A stretch of 64,000 nt of DNA from Pseudomonas atagonensis (GTDB lineage: Bacteria; Pseudomonadota; Gammaproteobacteria; Pseudomonadales; Pseudomonadaceae). This document shows positions 37,246 to 47,365 of this stretch, piece by piece. A program made the translations under genes and the position numbers. How positions within the stretch are numbered: position 1 is the first letter of the stretch; every line of letters starts with the position of its first letter. Location: contig NZ_VXCA01000010.1 in NCBI RefSeq assembly GCF_011369485.1, positions 1-64,000 of the forward strand, given 5' to 3'. Below the pieces are notes generated by a model, which was not told where the DNA came from, made no database searches, and worked only from the letters and a program-made list of their open reading frames with translations.

Positions 37246-37323
37246 AAGCACCCTTCGGGGTGCTTTTTTGTGTCTGCTGGTTGATAAGCGGGCATAAAAA
37301 AAGCACCCCGAAGGGTGCTTTTT
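37246..37323. terminator. Two mirror-image terminators between convergent genes
   Basis: AAGCACCCTTCGGGGTGCTTTTTT (24 nt, 37246-37269) serves the plus-strand gene. Its exact reverse complement at 37297-37320 serves suhB on the minus strand. Each is a hairpin with a TTCG-type loop, and together they can also pair over 24 bp. Confidence 0.92.
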
Positions 37324-37338
37324 CATTTCGCCAGAAGC

Positions 37339-38157
37339 TTAGCGCTTCAGCGAAGCCGGCAGGTGCGGCTGGATCGCCGTCAGGACTGCCTTGAAGCATT
37401 TGGTGTTGCCGGCAACGATGTGGCCTTTTTCAAGGAAGTCGTGACCGCCAGTGAAGTCGCTCACCAAGCCGCCAGCCTCTTGAATCAACAGCGCGCCTGC
37501 AGCCATGTCCCACTCTGACAGGCCCGACTCCCAGAACGCGTCGAAACGACCGGCGGCCACATAAGCCAGGTCCAGGCTTGCCGAGCCGGCGCGGCGGATG
37601 CCGGCGGTCTGGCCAACCAGGGCGCGGAACATGCCCAGGTAGTTATCGAGGTTGTCCATCTGGTCATCACGGAACGGGAAGCCAGTGCCCAGCAGAGCAC
37701 CGTCGAGGCTGGTGCGACCGCTGACGCGCAGTCGACGACCGTTCAGTTGGGCGCCACGACCACGGCTGGCGGTGAATTCTTCCTGGCGAACCGGATCCAG
37801 AACAACTGCGTGCTCCAGGCGACCGCGGTATTTGCAGGCAATGCTGACAGCAAAGTGCGGAATGCCGCGCAGGAAGTTGGTGGTGCCGTCCAACGGATCG
37901 ATGATCCACAGGTATTCTTCGCCTTCGATGCCGGTGCCAGCGTGCAGGCCAGTCTCTTCACCCTGGATCGAGTGATTCGGGTACGCCTTGCGCAGGGCAT
38001 CGATGATTTTCTGTTCGGCGGCGCGATCAACCTCGGATACGTAATCCTTGGCGTCTTTTTCGTCGACCTTGATGGTATCCAGGCGCTCGATGGAGCGGAA
38101 GATCAGTTCACTGGCGCTGCGGGCGGCGCGCAGCGCGATATTCAGCATGGGCTGCAT
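37339..38157 (-). CDS. suhB: Inositol-1-monophosphatase SuhB
   Basis: A 272-residue Mg-dependent phosphatase. The metal-binding motifs are GEETG near 71, WIIDPLDGTTNFLRG near 90-105 and SEWDMAAGALLIQEAGG near 215. SuhB also acts in rRNA transcription antitermination in enterobacteria. It is divergent from trmJ, as commonly seen in Pseudomonas. Confidence 0.95.
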   Translation of the reverse strand: MQPMLNIALRAARSASELIFRSIERLDTIKVDEKDAKDYVSEVDRAAEQKIIDALRKAYPNHSIQGEETGLHAGTGIEGEEYLWIIDPLDGTTNFLRGIPHFAVSIACKYRGRLEHAVVLDPVRQEEFTASRGRGAQLNGRRLRVSGRTSLDGALLGTGFPFRDDQMDNLDNYLGMFRALVGQTAGIRRAGSASLDLAYVAAGRFDAFWESGLSEWDMAAGALLIQEAGGLVSDFTGGHDFLEKGHIVAGNTKCFKAVLTAIQPHLPASLKR

Positions 38158-38302
38158 GGATGTGTCACCTAAGGTTGTTAAAGAAAGCCGCGCATTCTAT
38201 CAGAACTTTTCTTCAGGTGAAGGACGCTGTTCGCTTTCATAGCTTAACGGTAGGCTGTTCTGTAAGATTTGCACCCCTTTCCTGTGTCCGAGAGCGCCTC
38301 CC

Positions 38303-39073
38303 TTGCTGCAGAACATTCGTGTCGTCCTGGTCAATACCAGTCACCCCGGCAACATCGGCGGGGCCGCGCGCGCCATGAAAAACATGGGTCTGTCGCGGCT
38401 GGTGCTGGTCGAGCCGCGCCTGTTTCCGCACCACGAAGCCGATGCACGTGCTTCCGGTGCCGGCGACATCCTTGAAAAGGCGCAAGTCGTCGCCACTTTG
38501 GAAGATGCCTTGGTCGGCTGCAATCTGGTGCTCGGTACCAGCGCCCGTGACCGGCGCATTCCGTGGCCGCTGCTGGATCCGCGTGAATGCGGCAGCAAAG
38601 TGGTCGAAGAGGCTGGGCAGGGCGCGGAAATCGCACTGGTATTTGGTCGTGAAGATTCCGGTCTGACCAATGACGAGCTGCAGCGATGTCACTTTCACGT
38701 GCACATTCCCTCCGATCCTGAGTTCAGTTCGCTGAATCTCGGGGCGGCGGTGCAGGTGCTGAGCTATGAGGTGCGCATGGCTTGGCTGGCGGCCCAAGGT
38801 CAGCCGACCAAGATCGAGAAAGAAGAAGTGGCTTCGGTGAAAAGTGCCGAGCTGGCGACCATGGATGAGCTGGAGCGATTCTATGAGCATCTGGAGCAGA
38901 CGCTGGTCGCCATCGAATTCCTCGATCCGGAAAAGCCGCGACACTTGATGGCGCGCCTGCGCCGGTTGTACGGACGCAGCTCGGTCAGCCGGGCGGAAAT
39001 GAATATTTTGCGTGGCATCCTCACGGAAACCCAGAAAGCGGCCCGTGGTGAGCTTCTTAAGCGGAAGGACTAA
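38303..39073 (+). CDS. trmJ: tRNA (Cm32/Um32) methyltransferase
   Basis: A 256-residue SPOUT methyltransferase that 2'-O-methylates position 32. Motif 1 reads VVLVNTSHPGNIGGAARAMKNMG, then VFGREDSGLTNDEL and SSLNLGAAVQVLSYE, which form the knotted SAM site. The start is a TTG at 38303; this gives the usual N-terminus (MLQNIRVVLVN), and the next in-frame start would cut into the first strand. Its stop codon abuts the cysE start. Confidence 0.95.
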   Translation: MLQNIRVVLVNTSHPGNIGGAARAMKNMGLSRLVLVEPRLFPHHEADARASGAGDILEKAQVVATLEDALVGCNLVLGTSARDRRIPWPLLDPRECGSKVVEEAGQGAEIALVFGREDSGLTNDELQRCHFHVHIPSDPEFSSLNLGAAVQVLSYEVRMAWLAAQGQPTKIEKEEVASVKSAELATMDELERFYEHLEQTLVAIEFLDPEKPRHLMARLRRLYGRSSVSRAEMNILRGILTETQKAARGELLKRKD

Positions 39074-39853
39074 ATGATGTTTGAGCGTTTGCGTGAAGAT
39101 ATCCAAAGCGTATTCCATCGAGATCCGGCGGCGCGTAACGCTTTTGAAGTCCTGACCTGCTACCCCGGCATGCACGCGATCTGGATTCATCGATTGGCGG
39201 GCATGCTGTGGCGCAATGAGCTGAAATGGCTGGCGCGGCTAGTGTCGAACTTCGGTCGCTGGTTGACCGGGATCGAGATCCATCCGGGCGCCAAAGTCGG
39301 GCGGCGCTTCTTCATCGATCACGGTATGGGCATCGTTATTGGTGAGACCGCCGAAATTGGCGATGACGTGACTATTTATCAAGGCGTGACCCTTGGTGGA
39401 ACCAGCTGGAATAAAGGCAAGCGGCATCCGACCCTGGGTGATGGTGTTGTAGTCGGTGCAGGGGCCAAGGTGCTCGGCCCGTTCACTGTTGGTGCTGGTG
39501 CCAAGGTTGGCTCCAATGCGGTGGTGACCAAAGAGGTGCCGCCGGGTGCCACGGTGGTGGGGATTCCCGGGCGAATCATCGTCAAGTCCGACGAAGAGCA
39601 GGACGCCAAGCGCAAGGCCATGGCCGAGAAAATCGGCTTCGATGCCTATGGCGTCAGCGAAGACATGCCTGACCCGGTGGCGCGTGCCATCGGCCAGTTG
39701 CTCGATCACCTGCAGGCGGTGGACGGGCGTCTGGAGGGGATGTGCGGCGCACTGAAGGATCTGGGCAGCAATTACTGTGCGAAAGATCTGCCCGAGCTGC
39801 GCGAAGAAGACTTCGCCTGTGTGAAGGGCAAAGATGAATCCAAAGCCGGTTGA
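39074..39853 (+). CDS. cysE: Serine O-acetyltransferase
   Basis: A 259-residue enzyme that makes O-acetylserine for cysteine synthesis. The N-terminal helices contain the [16 protein letters not shown] segment. A left-handed beta-helix of hexapeptide repeats follows, with [20 protein letters not shown] and [12 protein letters not shown]. It is directly upstream of the isc genes, which suits supply of cysteine for IscS. The tail beyond about residue 175 is longer than in some forms. Confidence 0.95.
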   Translation: MMFERLREDIQSVFHRDPAARNAFEVLTCYPGMHAIWIHRLAGMLWRNELKWLARLVSNFGRWLTGIEIHPGAKVGRRFFIDHGMGIVIGETAEIGDDVTIYQGVTLGGTSWNKGKRHPTLGDGVVVGAGAKVLGPFTVGAGAKVGSNAVVTKEVPPGATVVGIPGRIIVKSDEEQDAKRKAMAEKIGFDAYGVSEDMPDPVARAIGQLLDHLQAVDGRLEGMCGALKDLGSNYCAKDLPELREEDFACVKGKDESKAG

Positions 39854-39975
39854 TGCGCTGGCAAGGGTTGTTGCGGGGTTCGACAGCCCTTGTCATCGTG
39901 TTCAGGTGTAGCGACGGCAACGGGTGTGCCATTAAGCCGCAGACCCTGCTATCATTCGCGCGCTCTTTTGCGGGT

Positions 39976-40033
39976 AAACCCGACTAAAGCACTAGGTCTT
40001 ATAGTTGACTTAAATGCTCGGGAATTGCATACT
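39976..40033 (+). promoter_or_regulatory. iscR promoter with two IscR-type boxes
   Basis: TTGACT (40005-40010) and CATACT (40028-40033) are 17 bp apart. The 25 bases at 40001-40025, ATAGTTGACT then a spacer and TCGGGAAT, closely match the type 1 IscR site of E. coli PiscR. The adjacent 25 bases (39976-40000) match the consensus at about 17 of 25 positions, giving head-to-tail boxes. Autorepression by [2Fe-2S]-IscR is expected. Confidence 0.85.
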
Positions 40034-40065
40034 CCCGCCCATTCCGAACTCCGTGGTAACTGTCC

Positions 40066-40557
40066 ATGCGACTGACTACAAAAGGCCGATACGCCGTGAC
40101 CGCCATGCTTGACCTGGCGTTGCACGCGCAGCACGGGCCCGTGTCCCTGGCCGATATCTCCGAGCGCCAAGGCATCTCCCTGTCCTACCTCGAACAGCTT
40201 TTCGCCAAGCTGCGCCGCAGTAACCTGGTCTCCAGTGTTCGCGGTCCCGGTGGTGGCTACCAGCTGTCTCGCGACATGCAGGGCATCCAGGTGGCGCAAG
40301 TGATCGATGCGGTCAACGAATCGGTCGATGCGACCAAGTGCCAGGGCCAGGGCGATTGCCACTCCGGCGACACCTGCCTGACCCATCATCTGTGGTGCGA
40401 CTTGAGCCTGCAGATTCACGAATTTCTAAGTGGTATCAGCTTGGCTGACCTTGTGACTCGCCGTGAGGTGCAAGAAGTAGCCCAGCGTCAGGACCAGCGC
40501 CGTTGCAACAGCAAGGCGCCACGCCTGGACAAGATTGAAGCGTCCGCCGTCGAATGA
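40066..40557 (+). CDS. iscR: Fe-S cluster assembly regulator IscR
   Basis: A 163-residue Rrf2-family repressor. The N-terminal winged helix contains [14 protein letters not shown] and [18 protein letters not shown]. Cluster cysteines are C92, C98 and C104 (C-x5-C-x5-C). First gene of iscRSUA-hscBA-fdx-iscX. With tandem boxes upstream, it should repress the operon when Fe-S supply is adequate. Confidence 0.97.
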   Translation: MRLTTKGRYAVTAMLDLALHAQHGPVSLADISERQGISLSYLEQLFAKLRRSNLVSSVRGPGGGYQLSRDMQGIQVAQVIDAVNESVDATKCQGQGDCHSGDTCLTHHLWCDLSLQIHEFLSGISLADLVTRREVQEVAQRQDQRRCNSKAPRLDKIEASAVE

Positions 40558-40604
40558 CAGCCAGAGAGCTAGCGGCACGCCAGCCCTGATTTAGGAGATA
40601 GTCC

Positions 40605-41819
40605 ATGAAATTGCCGATTTACCTTGATTACTCTGCGACCACCCCGGTTGATCCGCGTGTTGCGCAAAAAATGAGTGAATGCCTGCTGGTCGACGGAAAC
40701 TTCGGTAACCCGGCTTCCCGTTCCCACGTGTTCGGCTGGAAAGCTGAAGAGTCCGTCGAAAACGCCCGTCGTCAGGTGGCCGATCTGGTCAATGCCGACC
40801 CGCGTGAGATCGTCTGGACCTCCGGTGCCACCGAGTCCGACAACCTGGCAATCAAGGGAGCGGCACATTTCTACGCCTCCAAGGGCAAGCACCTGATCAC
40901 CACCAAGATTGAGCACAAGGCTGTCCTCGACACCATGCGCCAACTGGAGCGTGAAGGTTTCGAAGTGACCTATCTCGAGCCTCAGACCGACGGTCTGATC
41001 ACTCCGGCCATGATTGAAGCTGCACTGCGCGATGACACCATCCTGGTCTCCGTGATGCATGTGAACAACGAAATCGGCACCGTCAACGACATCGCCGCCA
41101 TCGGCGAGCTGCTTCGTTCCAAAGGCATCCTGTTCCACGTCGACGCCGCTCAGTCCACTGGCAAGGTCGATATCGACCTGCAGAAACTGAAAGTCGACAT
41201 GATGTCGTTCTCCGCCCATAAAACCTATGGCCCTAAAGGCATCGGCGCGCTGTACGTCAGCCGCAAGCCGCGTGTGCGCATCGAAGCGACCATGCACGGC
41301 GGCGGTCACGAACGTGGCATGCGCTCCGGTACGCTGGCGACTCACCAGATTGTCGGCATGGGCGAAGCGTTCCGTGTGGCCAAGGAAGACATGGCTGCCG
41401 AAAACGTCCGCATCAAGGCGTTGAGCGACCGTTTCTACAAGCAGGTCGAACATCTGGAAGAGCTGTATGTCAACGGCAGCCTGACCGCCCGCGTTCCACA
41501 CAACCTGAACCTGAGCTTCAACTACGTTGAAGGCGAGTCGCTGATCATGGCGCTCAAGGATCTGGCGGTGTCGTCCGGTTCGGCCTGCACCTCGGCATCG
41601 CTGGAGCCTTCGTACGTGCTGCGCGCCCTGGGCCGCAACGACGAACTGGCACACAGCTCGATCCGCTTTACCTTCGGCCGTTTCACCACCGAAGAAGAAA
41701 TCGATTACGCCGCGCAGAAAGTCTGCGAGGCCGTTACCAAGCTGCGCGCTCTGTCGCCGCTGTGGGACATGTACAAAGACGGCGTCGATATCTCGAAGAT
41801 CGAGTGGGCGGCACACTAA
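40605..41819 (+). CDS. iscS: Cysteine desulfurase IscS
   Basis: A 404-residue PLP enzyme that supplies sulfur from cysteine. The N-terminus reads [16 protein letters not shown]. The PLP lysine lies in [12 protein letters not shown] and the persulfide cysteine in [10 protein letters not shown] (about residue 328). Full length and ending in EWAAH, the usual conserved C-terminus for IscU contact. A 101-bp gap with a hairpin separates it from iscU. Confidence 0.98.
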   Translation: MKLPIYLDYSATTPVDPRVAQKMSECLLVDGNFGNPASRSHVFGWKAEESVENARRQVADLVNADPREIVWTSGATESDNLAIKGAAHFYASKGKHLITTKIEHKAVLDTMRQLEREGFEVTYLEPQTDGLITPAMIEAALRDDTILVSVMHVNNEIGTVNDIAAIGELLRSKGILFHVDAAQSTGKVDIDLQKLKVDMMSFSAHKTYGPKGIGALYVSRKPRVRIEATMHGGGHERGMRSGTLATHQIVGMGEAFRVAKEDMAAENVRIKALSDRFYKQVEHLEELYVNGSLTARVPHNLNLSFNYVEGESLIMALKDLAVSSGSACTSASLEPSYVLRALGRNDELAHSSIRFTFGRFTTEEEIDYAAQKVCEAVTKLRALSPLWDMYKDGVDISKIEWAAH

Positions 41820-41826
41820 ATATAGA

Positions 41827-41863
41827 AGCCGCCGGATACAGATCCTGTAGCGACGCGGCGGCT
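41827..41863 (+). other. Hairpin in the iscS-iscU gap
   Basis: AGCCGCC (41827-41833) pairs with GGCGGCT (41857-41863). There is no T-run. In E. coli this gap is where the iron-responsive small RNA RyhB differentially affects iscR and iscSUA; a similar role for the Pseudomonas PrrF RNAs is only a suggestion. Confidence 0.5.
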
Positions 41864-41920
41864 GACGCAGCGCAGTTGCAGGGTCTCAAGAGCGGCCCTG
41901 ATGAGTGAGGATTGAGAATC

Positions 41921-42307
41921 ATGGCTTACAGCGAAAAGGTCATCGACCACTACGAAAACCCGCGCAACGTCGGCAAGATGAACGCGGAAGATCCTGATGT
42001 TGGCACCGGCATGGTCGGCGCTCCGGCGTGCGGCGACGTGATGCGTCTGCAGATCAAGGTCAACGATCAGGGTGTTATCGAAGACGCCAAGTTCAAGACC
42101 TACGGCTGCGGTTCGGCGATCGCTTCCAGCTCCCTCGCCACCGAGTGGATGAAGGGCAAGACCCTGGACGAAGCGGAAACCATCAAGAACACCCAGTTGG
42201 CCGAAGAACTGGCCCTGCCGCCAGTGAAAATTCACTGCTCGGTACTCGCTGAAGACGCTATCAAGGCGGCTGTTCGCGATTACAAGCAGAAGAAAGGCTT
42301 GATCTAA
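41921..42307 (+). CDS. iscU: Fe-S cluster scaffold IscU
   Basis: A 128-residue scaffold. Cluster ligands are C37 (GAPACGDV), C63 (YGCGSA) and C106 (KIHCS). The HscA recognition motif LPPVK directly precedes C106. The start at 41921 (MAYSEKV) matches the family; a start at 41912 would add three residues. Confidence 0.98.
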   Translation: MAYSEKVIDHYENPRNVGKMNAEDPDVGTGMVGAPACGDVMRLQIKVNDQGVIEDAKFKTYGCGSAIASSSLATEWMKGKTLDEAETIKNTQLAEELALPPVKIHCSVLAEDAIKAAVRDYKQKKGLI

Positions 42308-42335
42308 GCATTAGGCGACGAGTAAGGAGTCAACG

Positions 42336-42659
42336 ATGGCTATCAGCATGACAGAAGCGGCTGCTCGACACGTGCGGCGCTCCCTCGACGGGCGCGGCAA
42401 AGGTGAAGGGATTCGTCTGGGTGTTCGCACCACAGGCTGTTCCGGCCTTGCCTACGTGCTGGAGTTTGTCGACGAGGTGGTTGCAGAGGATCAGGTGTTC
42501 GAGAGTCACGGCGAAAAAGTGATCATCGACCCGAAGAGCCTGGCCTACCTGGACGGCACCGAGCTCGATTTCGTCAAGGAAGGGTTGAACGAAGGCTTCA
42601 AGTTCAACAATCCCAACGTTCGCGGTGAATGTGGCTGCGGCGAAAGCTTCAACATCTGA
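42336..42659 (+). CDS. iscA: A-type Fe-S carrier IscA
   Basis: A 107-residue A-type carrier that delivers clusters or iron. The three ligand cysteines are in TTGCSGLAY and the C-terminal GECGCGES. Placed 28 bp after iscU; hscB begins 8 bp later. Confidence 0.97.
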   Translation: MAISMTEAAARHVRRSLDGRGKGEGIRLGVRTTGCSGLAYVLEFVDEVVAEDQVFESHGEKVIIDPKSLAYLDGTELDFVKEGLNEGFKFNNPNVRGECGCGESFNI

Positions 42660-42667
42660 GGCTTGTC

Positions 42668-43189
42668 GTGGGTATTCCTTGTCATTTCGCTTTATTCGAG
42701 CTGCAACCGAGTTTCCGTCTGGATCTCGAGCAGTTGGCCACGCGCTATCGTGAGTTGGCGCGCGGTGTTCATCCTGATCGTTTCGCCGACGCTTCCGAGC
42801 GTGAGCAGCGCTCGGCACTCGAGCAGTCTGCGCGCCTTAACGACGCTTATCAGACGCTCAAGAGTCCAGCCCAGCGTGCACGTTACCTGCTGACCATCAG
42901 CGGGCATGAAGTGCCGATGGAGGTCACGGTTCATGACCCCGAGTTTCTTTTGCAGCAGATGCAGTGGCGCGAAGAACTCGAAGACCTCCAGGACAGCGCC
43001 GATCTCAACGGTGTCGCGGTGTTCAAGCGTCGCTTGAAGGTCGCTCAGGAAGAACTCAACGAAAGCTTCGCAGCCTGTTGGGATGATGCGGCGCAACGTG
43101 AACAGGCCGAACGCCTGATGCGGCGCATGCAGTTCCTCGACAAGCTCACCTACGAAGTGCGCCAGTTAGAAGAGCGCCTCGACGATTAA
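42668..43189 (+). CDS. hscB: J-domain co-chaperone HscB
   Basis: A 173-residue co-chaperone that brings IscU to HscA. The J-domain has the HPD motif in [11 protein letters not shown]; the C-terminal three-helix part binds IscU. The start is a GTG at 42668, giving the family N-terminus ([12 protein letters not shown]). Codons upstream overlap iscA in another frame. Confidence 0.95.
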   Translation: MGIPCHFALFELQPSFRLDLEQLATRYRELARGVHPDRFADASEREQRSALEQSARLNDAYQTLKSPAQRARYLLTISGHEVPMEVTVHDPEFLLQQMQWREELEDLQDSADLNGVAVFKRRLKVAQEELNESFAACWDDAAQREQAERLMRRMQFLDKLTYEVRQLEERLDD

Positions 43190-43240
43190 CCCAGTGCCGC
43201 TCCGGTCGCACGCCTGATATACAGATAAGTCCTGATCACG

Positions 43241-45106
43241 ATGGCCCTACTGCAGATCGCCGAACCCGGCCAAAGTCCTCAACCGCACCAGCGTCGTCTG
43301 GCTGTGGGGATCGACTTGGGCACTACCAATTCGCTGGTCGCTGCGTTGCGCAGTGGTCTTTCCGAGCCACTGGCTGACGCAAACGGGCAGGTCATCCTGC
43401 CGTCCGCTGTGCGTTATCACGCCGATCGCGTCGAAGTCGGCGAGTCGGCCAAGCTGGCCGCATCCTCCGATCCTTTGAATACCGTGCTGTCGGTCAAGCG
43501 CTTGATGGGTCGTGGTCTGTCCGACGTCAAGCAATTGGGCGAGCAATTGCCATACCGCTTTGTCGGTGGCGAATCGCACATGCCGTTCATCGACACAGTG
43601 CAGGGTCCGAAAAGCCCAGTCGAAGTCTCTGCCGATATTCTCAAGGTTCTGCGTCAGCGCGCTGAAGCGACCTTGGGTGGCGAATTAGTGGGCGCGGTGA
43701 TTACCGTTCCGGCGTACTTCGACGATGCTCAACGTCAGGCCACCAAAGACGCGGCCAAACTGGCCGGTCTCAACGTGCTGCGTCTGCTCAACGAGCCGAC
43801 CGCCGCGGCTGTGGCTTACGGTCTGGATCAGCATGCCGAGGGCCTGGTCGCGATTTACGACCTGGGTGGCGGTACGTTCGATATTTCCATTTTGCGTCTG
43901 ACTGGCGGTGTGTTCGAGGTTCTGGCCACCGGCGGCGACAGCGCGCTGGGCGGCGATGACTTCGATCACGCGATTGCCGGCTGGATCATCGAGAGCGCTG
44001 GCCTGTCTGCCGATCTCGATCCGGGCGCTCAACGTAATCTGCTGCAAACCGCATGCGCGGCCAAAGAGGCCCTCACCGATTCGGCCAGTGTTGAAGTGGC
44101 CTACGGTGACTGGAAAGCACAGCTGACCCGCGAAGCCTTCGATGCGCTGATCGAGCCGATGGTTGCACGCAGCCTGAAAGCCTGCCGTCGCGCCGTTCGC
44201 GATTCTGGCGTAGAGCTGGAAGACGTGCATGCCGTGGTCATGGTTGGCGGTTCGACTCGCGTTCCGCGCGTTCGCGAAGCTGTTGCCGAAGCCTTCGGTC
44301 GTCAGCCTTTGACTGAAATCGATCCGGATCAAGTGGTGGCCATCGGTGCCGCGATCCAGGCCGATACGCTGGCTGGCAACAAGCGCGATGGCGGCGAACT
44401 GCTGCTGCTCGACGTGATCCCGCTGTCCCTGGGGCTGGAAACCATGGGCGGTCTGATGGAGAAGGTGATCCCGCGCAACACCACCATCCCCGTCGCTCGC
44501 GCGCAAGACTTCACCACTTATAAAGACGGCCAGTCGGCCATGGCAATCCACGTGCTGCAAGGTGAGCGCGAGCTGATCAGCGACTGCCGCTCGCTGGCAC
44601 GCTTCGAGTTGCGCGGTATTCCAGCAATGGTTGCCGGTGCGGCGAAGATTCGCGTGACCTTCCAGGTCGATGCCGACGGTCTGCTCAGCGTTTCTGCCCG
44701 TGAACTGGGTTCGGGCGTCGAGGCGAGCATTCAGGTCAAACCGTCCTACGGTCTGACCGACGGCGAAATCGCCAAAATGCTCAAGGATTCGTTCCAGCAC
44801 GCCAATGACGACAAGGTCGCCCGCGTTCTGCGTGAGCAGCAAGTCGATGCTCAGCGCCTGATAGAAGCGGTGCAGGGGGCTCTGGAGGCTGATGGCGAGC
44901 GTTTGCTCGACGCCGAAGAGCGCATGGTCATCGATCTGCAAGTGCAGGAACTCACCGAACTGATGAAAGGCACTGATGGCTATGCCATCGAGCAGCAGAC
45001 CAAGCGTCTGTCGCAAGTGACCGATGCTTTTGCTGCCCGCCGCATGGATCAGACGGTGAAAGCCGCTCTGTCGGGGCGCAATCTGAATGAAATCGAGGAT
45101 ATCTGA
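43241..45106 (+). CDS. hscA: Specialised Hsp70 chaperone HscA
   Basis: A 621-residue Hsp70 for Fe-S transfer from IscU. ATPase motifs [24 protein letters not shown] and [12 protein letters not shown] are present. A substrate-binding domain follows from about residue 390. The start at 43241 has about 18 residues before the phosphate loop, as in other HscA. Its stop overlaps the fdx start (TGATG). Confidence 0.97.
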   Translation: MALLQIAEPGQSPQPHQRRLAVGIDLGTTNSLVAALRSGLSEPLADANGQVILPSAVRYHADRVEVGESAKLAASSDPLNTVLSVKRLMGRGLSDVKQLGEQLPYRFVGGESHMPFIDTVQGPKSPVEVSADILKVLRQRAEATLGGELVGAVITVPAYFDDAQRQATKDAAKLAGLNVLRLLNEPTAAAVAYGLDQHAEGLVAIYDLGGGTFDISILRLTGGVFEVLATGGDSALGGDDFDHAIAGWIIESAGLSADLDPGAQRNLLQTACAAKEALTDSASVEVAYGDWKAQLTREAFDALIEPMVARSLKACRRAVRDSGVELEDVHAVVMVGGSTRVPRVREAVAEAFGRQPLTEIDPDQVVAIGAAIQADTLAGNKRDGGELLLLDVIPLSLGLETMGGLMEKVIPRNTTIPVARAQDFTTYKDGQSAMAIHVLQGERELISDCRSLARFELRGIPAMVAGAAKIRVTFQVDADGLLSVSARELGSGVEASIQVKPSYGLTDGEIAKMLKDSFQHANDDKVARVLREQQVDAQRLIEAVQGALEADGERLLDAEERMVIDLQVQELTELMKGTDGYAIEQQTKRLSQVTDAFAARRMDQTVKAALSGRNLNEIEDI

Positions 45107-45447
45107 TGCCGCAGGTCATTTTTCTGCCCCACGAGAAGTTTTGCCCTGAAGGCATGGTGGTCGAGGCTGCGCCCGGCACATCGATTCTCGAACTGGCCCA
45201 CGAACACCACATCGAAATGGAAAGCGCCTGCGGCGGCGTCTGCGCCTGCACCACTTGTCACTGCATCATCCGTGAGGGTTTTGACTCGATGGAAGAGGCT
45301 GACGAGCTGGAAGAAGATTTCCTCGATCGTGCCTGGGGTCTGGAAGCGCAATCACGCCTGGCATGTCAGGCTATCGTTGGTGAAGAAGATATCACCGTCG
45401 AAATTCCGAAATATTCGCTTAACCATGCGGCCGAAGCGCCGCACTGA
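45106..45447 (+). CDS. fdx: [2Fe-2S] ferredoxin of the ISC system
   Basis: A 113-residue adrenodoxin-type ferredoxin. Ligands are C-G-G-V-C-A-C-T-T-C (C-x5-C-x2-C pattern) near 42-51 and a late cysteine in RLACQAI near 87. It supplies electrons for cluster assembly. Overlaps hscA by one base. Confidence 0.97.
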   Translation: MPQVIFLPHEKFCPEGMVVEAAPGTSILELAHEHHIEMESACGGVCACTTCHCIIREGFDSMEEADELEEDFLDRAWGLEAQSRLACQAIVGEEDITVEIPKYSLNHAAEAPH

Positions 45448-45461
45448 CTGGTAAGACTGTC

Positions 45462-45662
45462 ATGAGCTACGGTTGGAATGATGTTCAACGCATTGCAGAA
45501 GAATTGGCTGAAGCCAAGCCGGATGTTGATCCGCTTTCTGTCAATTTCGTCGACCTGCAGCGATGGATCATGGAACTGCCTGACTTCGACAACACCTCTG
45601 GCCGTGTCGGCGAGAAGGTGTTGGAAGCGGTTCAGGCTCTCTGGATCGAAGAAGTAGACTGA
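45462..45662 (+). CDS. iscX: Fe-S assembly protein IscX
   Basis: A 66-residue acidic protein (SYGWNDVQRIAEELAEAKPD at the start; ALWIEEVD at the end), a small IscS-binding modulator. It is the last gene of the isc operon, 14 bp after fdx, and is followed by a terminator whose loop holds the ndk -10. Confidence 0.96.
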   Translation: MSYGWNDVQRIAEELAEAKPDVDPLSVNFVDLQRWIMELPDFDNTSGRVGEKVLEAVQALWIEEVD

Positions 45663-45691
45663 TCGTCCTCGCAGGTTAGGCAATACCCAAG

Positions 45692-45722
45692 AACCCGCGT
45701 ATAATTCGCGGGTTTAATTTTT
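45692..45722 (+). terminator. isc terminator containing the ndk -10 element
   Basis: AACCCGCG (45692-45699) pairs with CGCGGGTT (45707-45714) around the loop TATAATT, and TAATTTTT follows. The loop contains a perfect TATAAT (45700-45705). TTAGGC (45676-45681) is a weak -35 candidate at 18 bp. The same 30 bp may therefore terminate isc transcription and start ndk transcription. Confidence 0.75.
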
Positions 45723-45750
45723 CGCAAATTACCGTTTCTGGAGTTACACC

Positions 45751-46176
45751 ATGGCTGTTCAACGCACTTTCTCCATCATCAAGCCTGACGCCGTTGCAAA
45801 AGGCGCAGCCGGCGAAATCGTTACCCGTTTCGAAAAAGCTGGCCTGAAAGTTGTTGCTTCGAAAATGAAGCAGCTGTCCAAAGCTGAAGCTGAAGGCTTC
45901 TACGCTGAGCACAAAGAGCGCGGTTTCTTCGGTGATCTGGTTGCTTTCATGATCTCCGGTCCAGTTGTTGTTCAGGTTTTGGAAGGCGAAAACGCTATCG
46001 CTCGCAACCGTGAGCTGATGGGCGCTACCAACCCTAAAGAAGCTGCTGCCGGCACCATCCGTGCTGACTTTGCTGAGTCGATCGACGCCAACGCCGTACA
46101 CGGTTCGGACTCCGAAGCCGCTGCTGCTCGCGAAATCTCGTACTTCTTCGCAGCTACTGAAGTAACCACTCGCTAA
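45751..46176 (+). CDS. ndk: Nucleoside diphosphate kinase
   Basis: A 141-residue enzyme that balances NTP pools. The phosphoacceptor histidine lies in NAVHGSDS (about 117), and SIIKPDAV and [17 protein letters not shown] segments are present. Codon use is strongly biased, as expected for a highly expressed gene. GGAG is upstream of the ATG. Confidence 0.97.
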   Translation: MAVQRTFSIIKPDAVAKGAAGEIVTRFEKAGLKVVASKMKQLSKAEAEGFYAEHKERGFFGDLVAFMISGPVVVQVLEGENAIARNRELMGATNPKEAAAGTIRADFAESIDANAVHGSDSEAAAAREISYFFAATEVTTR

Positions 46177-46204
46177 GCATTGCTTAAAGAGTGAAGGTGA
46201 ATCC

Positions 46205-47353
46205 ATGACTACATCGACTGTTAAAACAAACCTGCTGGGTCTGACCCAGCCGGAAATGGAAAAATTCTTCGACTCAATCGGGGAGAAGCGTTTCCGTGCC
46301 GGTCAGGTAATGAAATGGATTCACCACTTTGGCGTCGATGATTTCGACGCCATGACGAACGTCAGCAAGGCCTTGCGCGAAAAGCTCAAGGCCGTTGCTG
46401 AGGTCCGTGGTCCCGAAGTGGTCAGCGAGGACATCTCCAGCGACGGCACCCGTAAGTGGGTGGTGCGCGTGGCGTCCGGCAGCTGTGTCGAGACCGTTTA
46501 CATTCCCCAGGGCAAACGCGGCACTCTGTGCGTTTCGTCCCAGGCAGGCTGTGCCCTGGACTGCAGTTTCTGCTCCACCGGCAAGCAAGGCTTCAACAGC
46601 AACCTCACCGCCGCCGAAGTCATCGGCCAGGTGTGGATTGCCAACAAATCTTTCGGCAGCGTCCCGGCGACCATCGACCGCGCCATCACCAACGTGGTGA
46701 TGATGGGTATGGGCGAGCCGTTGCTGAACTTCGACAACGTGGTCGCCGCCATGCATCTGATGATGGATGACCTCGGCTACGGGATCTCCAAGCGCCGCGT
46801 GACCCTGTCCACGTCGGGTGTGGTGCCGATGATCGATGAGCTGGCCAAGCACATCGATGTGTCCCTGGCGTTGTCCCTGCACGCACCGAATGACGCATTG
46901 CGTAACCAATTGGTGCCGATCAACAAGAAATATCCGCTTAAGATGCTGCTCGAGTCGTGCCAGCGCTACATGTCCGCCCTTGGCGAAAAACGTGTGCTGA
47001 CCATCGAGTACACCTTGCTCAAGGACGTCAACGACAAGCTTGAGCACGCCGTGGAAATGATCGAACTGCTGAAAAACATCCCGTGCAAGATCAACCTGAT
47101 CCCGTTCAACCCGTTCCCGCACTCCGGGTACGAGCGTCCGAGCAACAACGCGATCCGTCGTTTCCAGGATCAGTTGCATCAGGCCGGTTTCAACGTCACT
47201 GTGCGCACCACCCGGGGTGAAGACATCGACGCCGCGTGTGGTCAATTGGTAGGGCAGGTGCTGGATCGCACCCGTCGCAGCGAACGTTACATCGCCGTGC
47301 GTGAATTGAACGCCGACAGCGATCTGGCACAGAACGCCGCGAACACTAACTAA
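46205..47353 (+). CDS. rlmN: Dual-specificity rRNA/tRNA methyltransferase RlmN
   Basis: A 382-residue radical SAM enzyme that methylates A2503 of 23S rRNA and A37 of some tRNAs. The 4Fe-4S cysteines lie in [12 protein letters not shown] (C-x3-C-x2-C). The catalytic cysteines lie near the start of the core and in [12 protein letters not shown]. Full length; 28 bp after ndk. Confidence 0.97.
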   Translation: MTTSTVKTNLLGLTQPEMEKFFDSIGEKRFRAGQVMKWIHHFGVDDFDAMTNVSKALREKLKAVAEVRGPEVVSEDISSDGTRKWVVRVASGSCVETVYIPQGKRGTLCVSSQAGCALDCSFCSTGKQGFNSNLTAAEVIGQVWIANKSFGSVPATIDRAITNVVMMGMGEPLLNFDNVVAAMHLMMDDLGYGISKRRVTLSTSGVVPMIDELAKHIDVSLALSLHAPNDALRNQLVPINKKYPLKMLLESCQRYMSALGEKRVLTIEYTLLKDVNDKLEHAVEMIELLKNIPCKINLIPFNPFPHSGYERPSNNAIRRFQDQLHQAGFNVTVRTTRGEDIDAACGQLVGQVLDRTRRSERYIAVRELNADSDLAQNAANTN

Positions 47354-47365
47354 GAGAGGATCTCT

